Positions 35,574-45,363 of a stretch of DNA of 64,000 bases are shown here, one piece after another. The notes below the pieces were generated by a model, which did not search any database, was not told where the DNA came from, and saw only the letters and a program-made list of their open reading frames with translations. The position numbers were made by a program, and so were the translations under genes. Position 1 is the first letter of the stretch. The number at the start of each line of letters is the position of its first letter. Origin of the DNA: UMGS1994 sp944386155 (lineage in GTDB: Bacteria > Bacillota > Clostridia > TANB77 > CAG-508); contig OZ006973.1 of NCBI GenBank assembly GCA_963931085.1, positions 1,240,001 through 1,304,000 of the forward strand, read 5' to 3'.

Positions 35574-37443
35574 TTACCCATTTTTTATAGCTTTAAAATG
35601 GCAGTTATTCATACAAACACCACATTTAATACATTTATCATTATCTATAACATGAGGTTTTCCGAACCTCTCCTGAAATTGCTCCTACTGGACAATTTCT
35701 CTTACACAATCCACAACCTTTGCATAGTTCTGGGATAATTGTTAATTTCATCATTGCTTTACACTCACCAGCTGAGCATTGTTTTAAAGAAACATGTTCT
35801 CTATATTCTTCTCTAAAATATTTTAAAGTACTTAAAACTGGGTTAGGTGCACTTTGCCCAAGTCCACATATAGAAGCTTTTTGAATACTTACCGCTAGTC
35901 TTTCTAGCTTTTCTATATCTCCTTCTTCACCTTTTCCTTCAGTAATCTTTTCTAAAAGCTCATACATTCTCTTTGTACCAATTCTGCATGGAGTACATTT
36001 TCCACATGATTCGTCTACTGTAAAACCTAAATAGAATTTTGCTAAATTTACCATACATTTAGTATCATCCATTACTATAAGTCCACCAGAACCCATCATA
36101 GATCCTATAGATTTTAGAGATTCATAATCAATAGGAGTATCCAAATGTTCTTTAGGGATACATCCTCCTGAAGGTCCACCTGTTTGAGCAGCTTTAAAAT
36201 CTCTTCCGTTAGGGATTCCTCCACCTATATCATAAACTATTTCTCTTAAAGTAACTCCCATTGGAACTTCAACAAGTCCTACATTATTAACATTTCCTCC
36301 TAAAGCAAATACTTTAGTTCCTTTTGAATTTTCTGTACCTATACTTGAATACCAATCAGCACCATTTAAAATTATCTTTGTAATATTTGCATAAGTTTCA
36401 ACATTATTAATTAATGTTGGTTTTCCCCATAAACCTTCATTTGCAGGAAATGGAGGTTTTAATCTTGGCTGTCCTCTTTTTCCTTCTATAGATTCTAAAA
36501 GTGCAGTTTCTTCTCCACATACAAAAGCTCCAGCACCAAGTCTTACTTCTAAATCAAAATCAAATCCTGTATTCCAAATATTTTTTCCAAGTATTCCATA
36601 TTCTTTGGCACTATCTATTGCTTTTTGAAATCTTTCTACTGCAATTGGATATTCAGCTCTTACATATATGTAACCTTTATTTGCTCCTATAGCATATCCT
36701 GCTATCATCATAGCTTCTACTACACAATGTGGGTCTCCTTCTAATATACTTCTATCCATAAAAGCTCCAGGGTCTCCTTCATCTGCATTACATACAACAT
36801 ATTTTTGATCTCCAGTAGCCTGTCTTGTTAACGCCCATTTCTTTCCAGTAGGGAAACCTGCTCCACCACGACCTCTTAGTCCGGAGTCTGAAATAACCCC
36901 AATTACATCTTCAGGAGTCATTTCTTTTAATACTTTTTCTAAAGCTTTATATCCATCAAAAGCTATATATTCATCTATATTTTCTGGATCGATTATTCCA
37001 CAATTTTTAAGAGCAATTCTTTTTTGTTTTTTATAAAAGTTTAATTCATCTAATTGCTTAACTTTCTTATTGTCTACATCTTTGCATAATAATCTTTCAA
37101 CAATTTCACCATTTTGAATATGTTTTTCAATTATTTCTTCACAATCAGATGGTTTTACCATTGCATAAAAAACATCTTCTGGTCTAATTATTACTATTGG
37201 ACCTTTTGCACAAAGTCCAAAACAACCAGTTTGAATTACTCTTACATTTTGAATATTTTTTTCTTTTATTATATTTCTAAAATTATTTAATATATCTACA
37301 GATTTAGAAGATGTACATCCTGTTCCATGACATACTAAAATATGTTTTTCTCTTGTATCTGCAGCAGTATTTACTCTTAGATCTAGTTCTTGTCTTTTAA
37401 TTTTTCTTATTTCATCAATTTCTTCTAAAGTCTTCACAAGCAA
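35574..37443 (-). CDS. hydB: Bifurcating hydrogenase subunit HydB (NuoF-like), frameshift near the C-terminus
   Basis: An N-terminal thioredoxin-like 2Fe-2S domain (CHGTGC 38-43, C74, C78), the FMN/NADH domain (G-R-G-G-A-G-F-P-T-G-K-K-W 191-203), the 4Fe-4S S-C-G-K-C-T-P-C-R-I-G and a C-terminal ferredoxin domain define HydB. The frame stops early at 35641 after N-C-P-V-G-A-I-S-G-E-V-R-K. Removing one A of the run at 35658-35661 restores P-H-V-I-D-N-D-K-C-I-K-C-G-V-C-M-N-N-C and a stop at 35574, giving 622 residues with the second cluster motif. The gene lies between hydC (9 bases) and hydA. Confidence 0.9.
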
Positions 37444-37452
37444 AGCCTCCTT

Positions 37453-37953
37453 TTAATTATTTTCTTTCTCTATATTATCTAAAACTTCATCAAACATTTT
37501 TACTGTAGCTTTACCATAAACCTCTCCATTTACAGTAAATACTGGAGCTAGACCACAAGCTCCTATACATCTTGTCGCTTCTAAAGAGTATTTTCCATCT
37601 TTGCTAGTTTCCCCAACATCTATATGAAGTCTTTCTTTTGCTCTATCTAATATTCTTTCAGATCCTTTTACAAAACATGCTGTACCAAGACAAATTGCTA
37701 TATGATTTTTTCCCTTTGGCTTTAAAGTAAATCTTGAATAAAAAGTTATTACTCCATATACTTCTGCCATTGGAACATTTAGATATTCTGAAATTGCTTT
37801 TTGAGCTTTTTCTGGGATATATCCATAATAGTTTTGAACATCATTTAAAATCTGAATTAAATTACTCTTATCTTGAATATATTGTTCTAGTATCTCTTTT
37901 AGCTTTGGATCTTCACCATTACAATTACATTTGCATTCTTTGTTCTCTTCCAT
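37453..37953 (-). CDS. hydC: Bifurcating hydrogenase subunit HydC (NuoE-like)
   Basis: The 166-residue protein has a helical N-terminus and a thioredoxin-like 2Fe-2S domain with the C-L-G-T-A-C-F pair near residue 95 and C-I-G-A-C-G-L-A-P near residue 135, the NuoE ligand pattern. It begins with a Cys-rich stretch (E-C-K-C-N-C-N-G) not needed for the cluster. It is the first gene of the hydCBA operon and precedes hydB by 9 bases; an AGGAGG site lies upstream. Confidence 0.95.
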   Translation of the reverse strand: MEENKECKCNCNGEDPKLKEILEQYIQDKSNLIQILNDVQNYYGYIPEKAQKAISEYLNVPMAEVYGVITFYSRFTLKPKGKNHIAICLGTACFVKGSERILDRAKERLHIDVGETSKDGKYSLEATRCIGACGLAPVFTVNGEVYGKATVKMFDEVLDNIEKENN

Positions 37954-38086
37954 ATGAACCTCCTATATTAAAATATATCTATTTTGTTTTATTATGACCT
38001 TTATAAAACTATAATTAATTGCATTATATAAATTTTTTCATATATTATCAATATTAATTTTACTATTTTTTTGAAAATAAAATAAT

Positions 38087-38116
38087 AAGGTAGCTACAAA
38101 TTAGCTACCTTATAAA
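38087..38116 (-). terminator. Terminator of hpf
   Basis: A perfect 10-bp stem (AAGGTAGCTA 38087-38096, TAGCTACCTT 38102-38111) with a 5-base loop and T-rich tail on the minus strand, just after the hpf stop. Confidence 0.85.
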
Positions 38117-38139
38117 ATCAAAATATTCAATTATTTTTA

Positions 38140-38679
38140 TTAGTCTTCTGGTTCTACTAAACCATAATTTACATTATCTTTTAATTTATAAATAACATTT
38201 ACTTTTCCAGTATCTACATTAATAAATGTTAAGAATGTATATCCTAATTTTTCTTGTAATTTAAGTTTAGCATCATCTACAGACATTGGTTTAATATCAT
38301 ACGTCATAACTTTTAATACTTCGTTTTCAACTACAGACTTATGCATAGCATCTGTCATAGCTTCTTTTACTCTTATAGAATCTTCTTTATTCATTCTTTC
38401 TTTTTTAGTTTTCATTTTTCTAACTTGACCTTCAAGTATATCAATATCTTTATCTATAGAAGCATATAAATCTTTATGCTCTGTTACAGCTCTAAAATTA
38501 TCTCCTCTATATGATACATTTATCTCTGCAATTTGACTTTCTCTTTCTGTTCTGATTATTACAGATGCATCTAAATCTTCTGTATCAAAATATTTAACTA
38601 ATCTTGTTAATTTTTTCTCTGTGTAATCTTTGATTGCCTCTGTTGCTTTTAAATCTTTACCTGTTATTTTAATATTCAT
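38140..38679 (-). CDS. hpf: Long-form ribosome hibernation promoting factor
   Basis: The ATG at 38677-38679 follows AGGAGGAG. The 179-residue product has an N-terminal RaiA/HPF domain (M-N-I-K-I-T-G-K-D-L-K-A-T-E-A-I-K-D-Y-T-E-K-K-L) and the C-terminal dimerisation domain (residues 120-175, with K-P-M-S-V-D-D-A-K-L-K-L-Q-E-K-L-G-Y-T-F-L-T-F-I-N). The long form pairs 70S ribosomes into 100S dimers in stationary phase. It stands alone with its own terminator. Confidence 0.96.
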   Translation of the reverse strand: MNIKITGKDLKATEAIKDYTEKKLTRLVKYFDTEDLDASVIIRTERESQIAEINVSYRGDNFRAVTEHKDLYASIDKDIDILEGQVRKMKTKKERMNKEDSIRVKEAMTDAMHKSVVENEVLKVMTYDIKPMSVDDAKLKLQEKLGYTFLTFINVDTGKVNVIYKLKDNVNYGLVEPED

Positions 38680-38833
38680 CACAATCTCCTCCTCTTGTGT
38701 TTTGTTAGTTACATTATATAGATAGAACTTAAAAAAGTCAATCTGTATAATAAAAGAAGATTGAATTATAAGTTATATTTTCTTCACTATTTTCCAATTT
38801 TATTTTGAAAAATATTGTATTTAATCTAATATA

Positions 38834-38873
38834 AAAAGCATAAATATATTTTTATTATATATTTATGCTTTTA
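38834..38873 (-). terminator. Terminator of the era-recO gene group
   Basis: A stem of about 16 bp (AAAAGCATAAATATAT with ATATATTTATGCTTTT) followed by T on the minus strand overlaps the end of recO. Confidence 0.8.
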
Positions 38874-39614
38874 AAATAACTTTTCAATTTTATATTCTTT
38901 TTCTAGCTTTTCATTAAAATATAATCTCGATATAAGCTCAAATTCTACCATAGATTGCTTGTTAATTTTAAACGAAAATATCTTTTTACTATCTGCCATT
39001 ATTGAATAAATAATTGCATATCTAGCTCCTTCTGATATTTCTATAGCACTAGTATCTAATTTTCCACAATCTTTGCACTTAAATCCATCATCTCTAATAC
39101 TAAAATATTTGTACTCTTTGTCGTCTTTTTTATTACAAGATACGCATTCTGTAATATTCGGAGAAAAACCTAATATTTTAAGAAGTCTAAATCTAAATAC
39201 TGATAAAATGAAATCTAATTCTTTATCTGTTTCAGATATTGTATATAAAGTATTAAGAAATAATTTTAATATATTATAATTATTCTGATTTTCTGTTGTT
39301 ACATCACTAATTATTTTAGTAATAAGTGAAGCATAATTTAGCTTATCTAAATCAGTTCTAATATTATAAAAAAGCTCAATAGGATTTGATGAATTCATCA
39401 TATAGATATCTTGTGATTTATATAATATGTATTCTCCAAAACATAGAAACTGAGATCCTGACATTAGCATACTCTTAGGTCTTTTAGCTCCTTTTGCTAT
39501 GCATGATATCTTTCCTAAATTTGGAGTCAATATTGTAAGCATCTTATCAGAATCACCAAGACTATTTTCCGAAATTACTATTCCATTTATCTTGATTGTT
39601 TTCATAGTTTTCAT
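38871..39614 (-). CDS. recO: DNA repair protein RecO
   Basis: The product of about 247 residues has the RecO OB-fold start (K-I-N-G-I-V-I-S-E-N-S-L-G-D-S-D-K-M-L-T-I), the I-A-K-G-A-K-R-P-K-S loop and a zinc site C-x-x-C (near residue 157) with C-x-x-C (near 177). RecO loads RecA on single strands in the RecFOR pathway. The start overlaps yqzL; ATG at 39614 or 39605 are both possible and neither has a clear ribosome site, which suggests translational coupling. Confidence 0.94.
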   Translation of the reverse strand: MKTMKTIKINGIVISENSLGDSDKMLTILTPNLGKISCIAKGAKRPKSMLMSGSQFLCFGEYILYKSQDIYMMNSSNPIELFYNIRTDLDKLNYASLITKIISDVTTENQNNYNILKLFLNTLYTISETDKELDFILSVFRFRLLKILGFSPNITECVSCNKKDDKEYKYFSIRDDGFKCKDCGKLDTSAIEISEGARYAIIYSIMADSKKIFSFKINKQSMVEFELISRLYFNEKLEKEYKIEKLF

Positions 39615-39717
39615 CAACCTTCATATTTTTTTGAATTTCCTCTATGTTTTTAAGTTCTAAAAAAGCATCTATACTTCCTGTATTTTTAAAAACATCCCAT
39701 GCAAATTTGTTTATCAT
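39562..39717 (-). CDS. yqzL: YqzL-like small protein
   Basis: A 51-residue ORF starts at ATG 39715-39717, nine bases after AGGAG. The product reads M-I-N-K-F-A-W-D-V-F-K-N-T-G-S-I-D-A-F-L, which matches the W-x-V-F-x-x-T-G-x-I-D-x-x-L pattern of the YqzL family found just before recO in Firmicutes. Function unknown. It overlaps the recO start by about 50 bases in another frame. Confidence 0.85.
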   Translation of the reverse strand: MINKFAWDVFKNTGSIDAFLELKNIEEIQKNMKVDENYENNQDKWNSNFGK

Positions 39718-39750
39718 AAGTATCATCTCCTGAATATATCTTTTGTTATT

Positions 39751-40674
39751 TTATTTATTTTTATACTGGAATTTTTTGACGATATTAGTTTTGTCCTCCC
39801 AATTTTCTTGCACTTTAACCCATAGCTTTAGATTTACTTTTGTGCCAGTAGATTTTTCTAAATCCTGTCTTGCATAAGTTCCAATTCTCTTAAGCATTTT
39901 TCCTTCTTTCCCTATTATTATACCTTTATGAGAATTCTTTTTGCAATATATTGTTGCTTCAATATCATAAATATCTTCATTTTTTGTAGTTTTTCTTAAT
40001 GAATATTTACTAACTTCAACATAGATTCCATGAGGAACTTCTTCATCTAATAATCTTAATGCTTTTTCTCTTATAACTTCTTCCGCAATCTGCCTCATCG
40101 TTTGGTCTGTATATTCATCTTCATCATAATATTTAGGACCTTTTTTTAATAATTTTTCAATTTCATCTAATACTACATCTTTATATTTTGAATCATTTGC
40201 TGAAATTGGTATTACAGCTGAAAAATCATATTCATTACTATAAAGCTTAATTAAATTTAATAATTTTTCTTTTTCTACTAAATCTATTTTGTTTATAATT
40301 AATATAGTCTTTTTACCTTTTTCTTTTATTTTATCTAATATTATCCTATCACCTTTTCCAATATTATCACTTGTAGCCTCTATTAAAAATAATAAAACAT
40401 CTACATCTCCAATACTAGAAAAAGCTGTATCTACCATTGTCTCTCCAAGTTTAGTTTTAGGCTTATGTATTCCTGGAGTATCTATAAATATTATTTGAGA
40501 ATTTTCTCTATTTACTATTGCTCTTATTGCAGTTCTTGTTGTTTGTGGTTTATTTGCTGTAATTGCAACTTTCTCATCTATTAAATTATTAAGTAATGTA
40601 GATTTTCCAACATTAGTTCTTCCTAATATTGAAACAAATCCTGATCTAAATTCTTTTCTATTTTCTTCTTGCAT
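39751..40674 (-). CDS. era: GTPase Era
   Basis: The 307-residue protein has a GTPase domain with G1 G-R-T-N-V-G-K-S-T (residues 18-26), G3 D-T-P-G (near 65) and G4 N-K-I-D (near 128), and a C-terminal KH domain with G-I-I-I-G-K-E-G-K-M-L-K-R-I-G. Era helps 30S assembly by binding the 16S rRNA 3' end. It is followed by yqzL and recO and preceded by ybeY, the common Firmicute order. Confidence 0.97.
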   Translation of the reverse strand: MQEENRKEFRSGFVSILGRTNVGKSTLLNNLIDEKVAITANKPQTTRTAIRAIVNRENSQIIFIDTPGIHKPKTKLGETMVDTAFSSIGDVDVLLFLIEATSDNIGKGDRIILDKIKEKGKKTILIINKIDLVEKEKLLNLIKLYSNEYDFSAVIPISANDSKYKDVVLDEIEKLLKKGPKYYDEDEYTDQTMRQIAEEVIREKALRLLDEEVPHGIYVEVSKYSLRKTTKNEDIYDIEATIYCKKNSHKGIIIGKEGKMLKRIGTYARQDLEKSTGTKVNLKLWVKVQENWEDKTNIVKKFQYKNK

Positions 40675-40727
40675 TAATTTACCTCTTTTTATTTAACTTA
40701 AATTACTTTTTATATTATACTACAAAA

Positions 40728-40778
40728 ATAAAAAAAGAGAAACCTTTAAATCATTTAATTTACAAGATTTCTCATAGT
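40728..40778 (-). terminator. Possible terminator after ybeY
   Basis: An imperfect stem GAGAAA...TTTCTC enclosing AT-rich sequence is followed by seven T on the minus strand, after the ybeY stop and before era. Confidence 0.55.
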
Positions 40779-40809
40779 TTTTTATTTATTTTTAAGTAAT
40801 ATTTTAATA

Positions 40810-41277
40810 TTATTTAATAATGTTTAATCTATTTAAAATAACATCCTCTTTAGCTCTCATCTCTTTTTTCTCCATTTCTTCCATATGGTCATATCCCATA
40901 ATGTGATAAAAGCCGTGAACTAACATATAAGCAAGCTCTCTTTCAAAAGAATGTTCATATTCTTTAGCTTGTTTTCTTACTCTCTCAACTGAAATTACTA
41001 TATCTCCAATAGGTTCTTCGATTTCTTTATTTAAATGTGGAATCTCATCTCTTTCATACATTGGAAATGAAAGCACATCTGTAGTTTTATCGATTTTTCT
41101 ATATTCTTTGTTCATTTGTTGAATCTCATCTGGATTAGTTAATATTACACTAATATACAGCTTAGAATCCAAAAGGTTTTCTTCTTTGAAACATTCTCCT
41201 AAGACCATATCAATTAATCCATTATAATCATCAGTTTGTGGTATTTCTAAAAATTCAATATCTACTACTTTTCTCAT
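40810..41277 (-). CDS. ybeY: Endoribonuclease YbeY
   Basis: The 155-residue protein has the metal-binding H-G-F-Y-H-I-M-G-Y-D-H motif near residues 119-129 and the T-D-V-L-S-F-P-M substrate-site strand near residue 66, both diagnostic of the YbeY rRNA-maturation and quality-control RNase. It follows an unrecognised gene (41291-42466) by 13 bases; in most Firmicutes the gene here is phoH or a HD-domain gene. Confidence 0.96.
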   Translation of the reverse strand: MRKVVDIEFLEIPQTDDYNGLIDMVLGECFKEENLLDSKLYISVILTNPDEIQQMNKEYRKIDKTTDVLSFPMYERDEIPHLNKEIEEPIGDIVISVERVRKQAKEYEHSFERELAYMLVHGFYHIMGYDHMEEMEKKEMRAKEDVILNRLNIIK

Positions 41278-41290
41278 AAAATCAAAACCC

Positions 41291-42466
41291 CTATTTTAAC
41301 TTTTTACAACTTAAATAAGTTTTTGCTGAATTTTTAATGCTTCTCATTACACCAAATTTAACAAGTTTATCTTTATAAAATTTTACTAGTTTATCTTTAC
41401 CCTCTTTAGAATTTACAATAGAAAGTTCTCTTCTTATAAGTAATATCTCTTTATCTTTATCAGATTCTTTTTTGCTATACAACTCCCAGAAAGTTTTAAA
41501 CTTTTCTCTTTCTGTTAGATCTTCCCAATAAATTTTAGTAGATAATAATTTTTTATCATATTCATCTAGTATATCTAGTAATAAAGTATAAACCTCTTCT
41601 TTTCTTTTATCATTTGATGCATTAATAATAGACTCTCTAGAATCTTCTATTAACTTTTCATAACATTGTTCAGCAGCAACTAAAGGAAGGCTATGAGTAA
41701 ATACAACTCTACTCATATTTAATAATAATATTTTCTTTTCTATTTCATCTTTCTCAGATAATTTGCCTACTTCAAATCTTTCATAATTATCATAATCATC
41801 TTTAATTTTATTATATGAACCTTTTTTATCTGCTTCAAACTTAAGTGGCATTATGTTTTTCATATATTCATCTAATGTAGTAAAAATATTATAAAACACT
41901 TTATTTTTATCTGACTCTGCTTTTTTCGTTGACTCTGCCAATGAAACAGAATAATTTTTTAAAATTCCTTTATAAAACACATCCATTTTAGATAGATAAA
42001 AACCATTATATCTATTTAATATTTTAGTTTTATCAGATACTTTAAGTGATTCATAATCTAATTCAATTAGATATTTTTGCTTTCTATATTTATATTCATT
42101 ATAATCTGTATTTTTTAAATTAGTAATTAAATAATAATCAGACATTGCAGTCTTTTCAAATTCACTAGCAGATCCTGCTTTTACTTTTTTATAAACAGTA
42201 TCCATTATGTGTTTATCAATAGCTTCTAAATATAAAGAATATGCTTCTTCATATTTATTTAATAAAGATTCTTTTTTTGAATCTTCTATATGATTTGGTA
42301 AATTAGTATAATTCTCATATGATTTTAATAAGTTATTTCTTTTTAATGTTATAACAAATCCATTAATTCCTATCTTTGTCGGTACTAATAACTTTGATAA
42401 TGTATTGGATATCTTTCCAAAAAATGTTTTATTTGTGTCTAATACTTTTAAACTTCTTTCGGCCAA
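41291..42466 (-). CDS. Hypothetical protein, 391 residues, helical, in the yqfD-ybeY interval
   Basis: No family recognised. There is no signal peptide or membrane segment. The N-terminus has a short hydrophobic stretch (L-L-V-P-T-K-I-G-I-N-G-F-V-I-T-L); the rest is charged, K/E/Y-rich and mostly helical, with coiled-coil character over residues 45-260. It lies 16 bases after yqfD and 13 before ybeY, in the place normally held by phoH, so it is probably co-transcribed with both. It does not have the P-loop of PhoH. Confidence 0.6.
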   Translation of the reverse strand: MAERSLKVLDTNKTFFGKISNTLSKLLVPTKIGINGFVITLKRNNLLKSYENYTNLPNHIEDSKKESLLNKYEEAYSLYLEAIDKHIMDTVYKKVKAGSASEFEKTAMSDYYLITNLKNTDYNEYKYRKQKYLIELDYESLKVSDKTKILNRYNGFYLSKMDVFYKGILKNYSVSLAESTKKAESDKNKVFYNIFTTLDEYMKNIMPLKFEADKKGSYNKIKDDYDNYERFEVGKLSEKDEIEKKILLLNMSRVVFTHSLPLVAAEQCYEKLIEDSRESIINASNDKRKEEVYTLLLDILDEYDKKLLSTKIYWEDLTEREKFKTFWELYSKKESDKDKEILLIRRELSIVNSKEGKDKLVKFYKDKLVKFGVMRSIKNSAKTYLSCKKLK

Positions 42467-42482
42467 ACTTTAACACTTCCTT

Positions 42483-43673
42483 TCATGGTTCCAATTTTTG
42501 TTCTACCCCTACTTTTTCTAGTACTTCATATATTATTTTCACTTCAATAAAACCATTTTTCTCTTCAGTAATTACATTTTCGTTTACAATATCTTTCCCC
42601 TCAGTTTTCTTATTTAAGCTATCTTTAATTTCTGAAATTGTTTTGTCTTTCAGGTCATTTATATCATAATCTATCTGCTCTGATTTCATTTCAATATTCG
42701 TTACTTTTGTAATTTCAATCGGTAAATAAAAATTGTTAAATAATTTCAATCTATTACTGCTTTTTATTGTATCATAATTTTCAAATTTTGAAAGACTTTT
42801 ATTAAAATTTATTTTAAAATTATTAATAGAAATTTCGTAATAATTTTCCTCTTTTCCTGTTTTTTCTTCTATATTCTGCGTTAAAGGAGCTCTCTTTTCC
42901 TCTGAAATCCATGTTCTAACAGTAATATCTGCAGATGCATGAACTTTTCTACTTCCTGTATATTCACCAGTCATAATTCCATTTACTAAAATATCTCCTT
43001 TTTTTATAACATCTCCTTTTGTAACTAAACTAGTACCATTTTTTACATTTATACTTTCTATAATTCCGTCTTTATCAGAAATAATATTGCAATATTCGTC
43101 TTTATCTAAAATATCTGGTTTTTTGTTAGCTTCTGAGACTTCAACTATTACATTTGTGCCCTTAATTTCTATTCCAACCCAAGATAAATCATCTCTAATA
43201 AGTCTTAATTTGTTTGCAACTTCATCTATATTAACTTTATCTTTACTCATTCCTATAGTAATTCCATTTTCATTTATAATTTTAAGAAGTTCATCTTTAC
43301 TTATTGTATTATTCCCTACAATTTCGATATTCCATATAAATCTTGAAAGCACAAACATTATTATTAAAAATACCATTGGTAATATTAGAAAAAGCTTTCT
43401 TTTTCTATATTTATGTATTTTAAAAGATAATCCTTTTTTATTTTTAATTTTTAATTTACAATTTGTAACTTTACATATTTTCTTTATTTTTCTAAATTCA
43501 TTTTTACTAATACATGCTCTTAATAAACATTCTCCATCTCGATCTATATTCCATAAAAAAATATTTTCTAAAGTACATTTATTTATAAATCTTTCTATAT
43601 AATAACCTTCTACAATAATATCTACATATCCTACTAAATAATTTATGAACTTCTTAAAAAGCAAAAATATCAC
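42483..43673 (-). CDS. yqfD: Sporulation protein YqfD
   Basis: The 396-residue protein matches YqfD layout: an N-terminal soluble domain with a C-T-L-E-N-I-F-L-W-N pattern, one membrane helix (about residues 92-112), an F-I-W-N-I-E-I-V-G-N junction and an extracytoplasmic domain with E-V-S-E-A-N-K-K-P near residue 190. YqfD is made in the mother cell under sigma-E. Its start overlaps the yqfC stop by four bases, the standard yqfC-yqfD pair. Confidence 0.92.
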   Translation of the reverse strand: MIFLLFKKFINYLVGYVDIIVEGYYIERFINKCTLENIFLWNIDRDGECLLRACISKNEFRKIKKICKVTNCKLKIKNKKGLSFKIHKYRKRKLFLILPMVFLIIMFVLSRFIWNIEIVGNNTISKDELLKIINENGITIGMSKDKVNIDEVANKLRLIRDDLSWVGIEIKGTNVIVEVSEANKKPDILDKDEYCNIISDKDGIIESINVKNGTSLVTKGDVIKKGDILVNGIMTGEYTGSRKVHASADITVRTWISEEKRAPLTQNIEEKTGKEENYYEISINNFKINFNKSLSKFENYDTIKSSNRLKLFNNFYLPIEITKVTNIEMKSEQIDYDINDLKDKTISEIKDSLNKKTEGKDIVNENVITEEKNGFIEVKIIYEVLEKVGVEQKLEP

Positions 43674-43945
43674 CTACATTCAAAATCAATGTTTTCTATT
43701 ATTCCTTTTATACTTATATTATCTTCTGTAATCTTACTAAGAACTAATTTGAATCCATTTATATTTAAATTTCCAATAGATGTATTAAGCTTTATAAAAA
43801 ATTCTTCATACTCTAATATTCCTTTACAATTCTCGATTATTAACTCTTCATTTCCAACCATAGTTATCTTTGGAATATCAGATATTACTTCTTTTGGAAT
43901 TTCTAAATATTCGTTAATTTTTGTTAAATTATTTCTTATTTTCAT
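43670..43945 (-). CDS. yqfC: Sporulation protein YqfC
   Basis: This 91-residue protein has the YqfC pattern, with E-I-P-K-E-V-I-S-D-I-P-K-I-T-M-V-G-N-E-E in the first 35 residues, then I-E-N-C-K-G-I-L-E-Y and a C-terminal I-K-G-I-I-E-N-I-D-F. The family is restricted to spore formers and always sits next to yqfD, as here (4-base overlap). Confidence 0.9.
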   Translation of the reverse strand: MKIRNNLTKINEYLEIPKEVISDIPKITMVGNEELIIENCKGILEYEEFFIKLNTSIGNLNINGFKLVLSKITEDNISIKGIIENIDFECR

Positions 43946-43978
43946 ATGTAAAAAACACCCCCGCTATTAATATATATG

Positions 43979-44006
43979 CAAAAAGACGCATATAATGCGT
44001 CTTTTA
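43979..44006 (-). terminator. Terminator of the polysaccharide deacetylase gene
   Basis: The stem AAAAGACGCAT/ATGCGTCTTTT (43980-44005) with T-run overlaps the stop codon of the deacetylase gene. Confidence 0.8.
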
Positions 44007-44789
44007 TTCAAATTCATCTAAACTTTTTATCAAATAGCCTTCATTTTTTATTTCTTTTATACATTCATCTAATATTTCCATATTATCTTTTGATGTGCCA
44101 TGTAAAAGCATTATTTCTCCATTATGAAGATTAGATAATATTTTTTCTTTTCCATATTCTGTCCTATTTTGTTTATTTTCATCCCAATCATCATATGCAA
44201 AAGACCACATTACTGTTTTATACCCGAGTTCATTACATTTTTTAAGTACAAACTCGCTATATTCACCTTTTGGCGGTCTTATATATTTCATCTCATATCC
44301 AGTTTTCTCATAAAGTATTGTGTGTAAATCCATTATTTCTTTTTCTAACTCTTTTTCTGAAATATCTGGGAGTACTTTATGATTTACTGTATGATTTCCT
44401 ACTATGTGACCTTCTTCAATCATTTGCTTTACTAAATCAGTATTTGTATTTAAATAATGAGCTGTTATAAAAAAAGTTGCTTTTACATTATTTGATTTTA
44501 ACGTATCTAGAATACTTTCCGTATATCCTGCTTCATAACCAAGATCAAAAGTTATATAAATATTTTTACTATTTTCATTTCCTATTGCTAGAACTCCATA
44601 TTTATTAAAAAGTTCCATATTCTTTTTTCCTAAATCAGGTCTTTCATGATTTTCTCCTCTTTTTAATCCAAAACATATTTTAGTATTCATATTTATTTGT
44701 TCTACCTTAGTATCTGCATTTACACTTGTAGCAATTACTAATGCTATTATACAAAAGCTTGGTAATAATACATAAAAAAACTTTTTCAT
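44004..44789 (-). CDS. PdaA-like polysaccharide deacetylase
   Basis: The 261-residue protein has an N-terminal signal or anchor (residues 4-24) and a NodB domain: T-F-D-L-G-Y-E-A-G near residue 82 (the D-x-G-Y-E form of PdaA-type enzymes), H-T-V-N-H metal site near 133-137, R-P-P-K-G-E near 168 and L-L-H-G near 229. PdaA deacetylates MurNAc in spore cortex, leading to muramic-delta-lactam. That role fits the neighbouring yqfCD genes but is inferred. The gene has its own terminator. Confidence 0.85.
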   Translation of the reverse strand: MKKFFYVLLPSFCIIALVIATSVNADTKVEQINMNTKICFGLKRGENHERPDLGKKNMELFNKYGVLAIGNENSKNIYITFDLGYEAGYTESILDTLKSNNVKATFFITAHYLNTNTDLVKQMIEEGHIVGNHTVNHKVLPDISEKELEKEIMDLHTILYEKTGYEMKYIRPPKGEYSEFVLKKCNELGYKTVMWSFAYDDWDENKQNRTEYGKEKILSNLHNGEIMLLHGTSKDNMEILDECIKEIKNEGYLIKSLDEFE

Positions 44790-44898
44790 ATCTCCTCCTT
44801 TTTTCTTATTAAAGAGTATGAAAAAGTTTTTATTTTATGATTGTTATATTTATTATTTCCTTTATTTTTGAATATCTCGTAAAAAAATTAATCTTAAT

Positions 44899-45351
44899 CT
44901 ATTTACTATAGATTTTAAAAATTGGCATATTATATATATTATAATACTGAGAAAATTCTTTAATTTCTTCTTTATAATCTGCTACGAAAAATCCTTTTTC
45001 TGTACTATTTTCAGGAGTATTATCGTAGAAATGATGCTCATGTCCCTTCTCTTTATTAACTGGTACAAAATACATAATTAGAAAATAAATAATAGTACTT
45101 ATTAATAATATTTTTCCTTTTTTAGATAACTTATTACTCATAAAAATAAATAATAAATTAATAAAGATTAATATTCCAATTCCTATTTTTAAATTAAATA
45201 TCTCCAAATATCCTTTTATTAACCAAGTTACTAGTATATATACAATATTAATTAATATTATTCCAAATAAAGTATTTTTAAAAATATTCTTTTTTCTTAA
45301 TAGATATAATATAAAAAATGAAACTAATAATAAAAGTATTTCTATTATCAT
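44899..45351 (-). CDS. Hypothetical membrane protein, 150 residues
   Basis: No family recognised. Four hydrophobic helices fill residues 1-100; the C-terminal 50 residues are soluble with a H-E-H-H-F cluster (E-K-G-H-E-H-H-F-Y-D) that could bind metal. The gene lies 12 bases after the 147-residue gene and is probably the third member of an operon with it and the 351-residue gene. Confidence 0.5.
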   Translation of the reverse strand: MIIEILLLLVSFFILYLLRKKNIFKNTLFGIILINIVYILVTWLIKGYLEIFNLKIGIGILIFINLLFIFMSNKLSKKGKILLISTIIYFLIMYFVPVNKEKGHEHHFYDNTPENSTEKGFFVADYKEEIKEFSQYYNIYNMPIFKIYSK

Positions 45352-45363
45352 AAAAGTTCTCCT

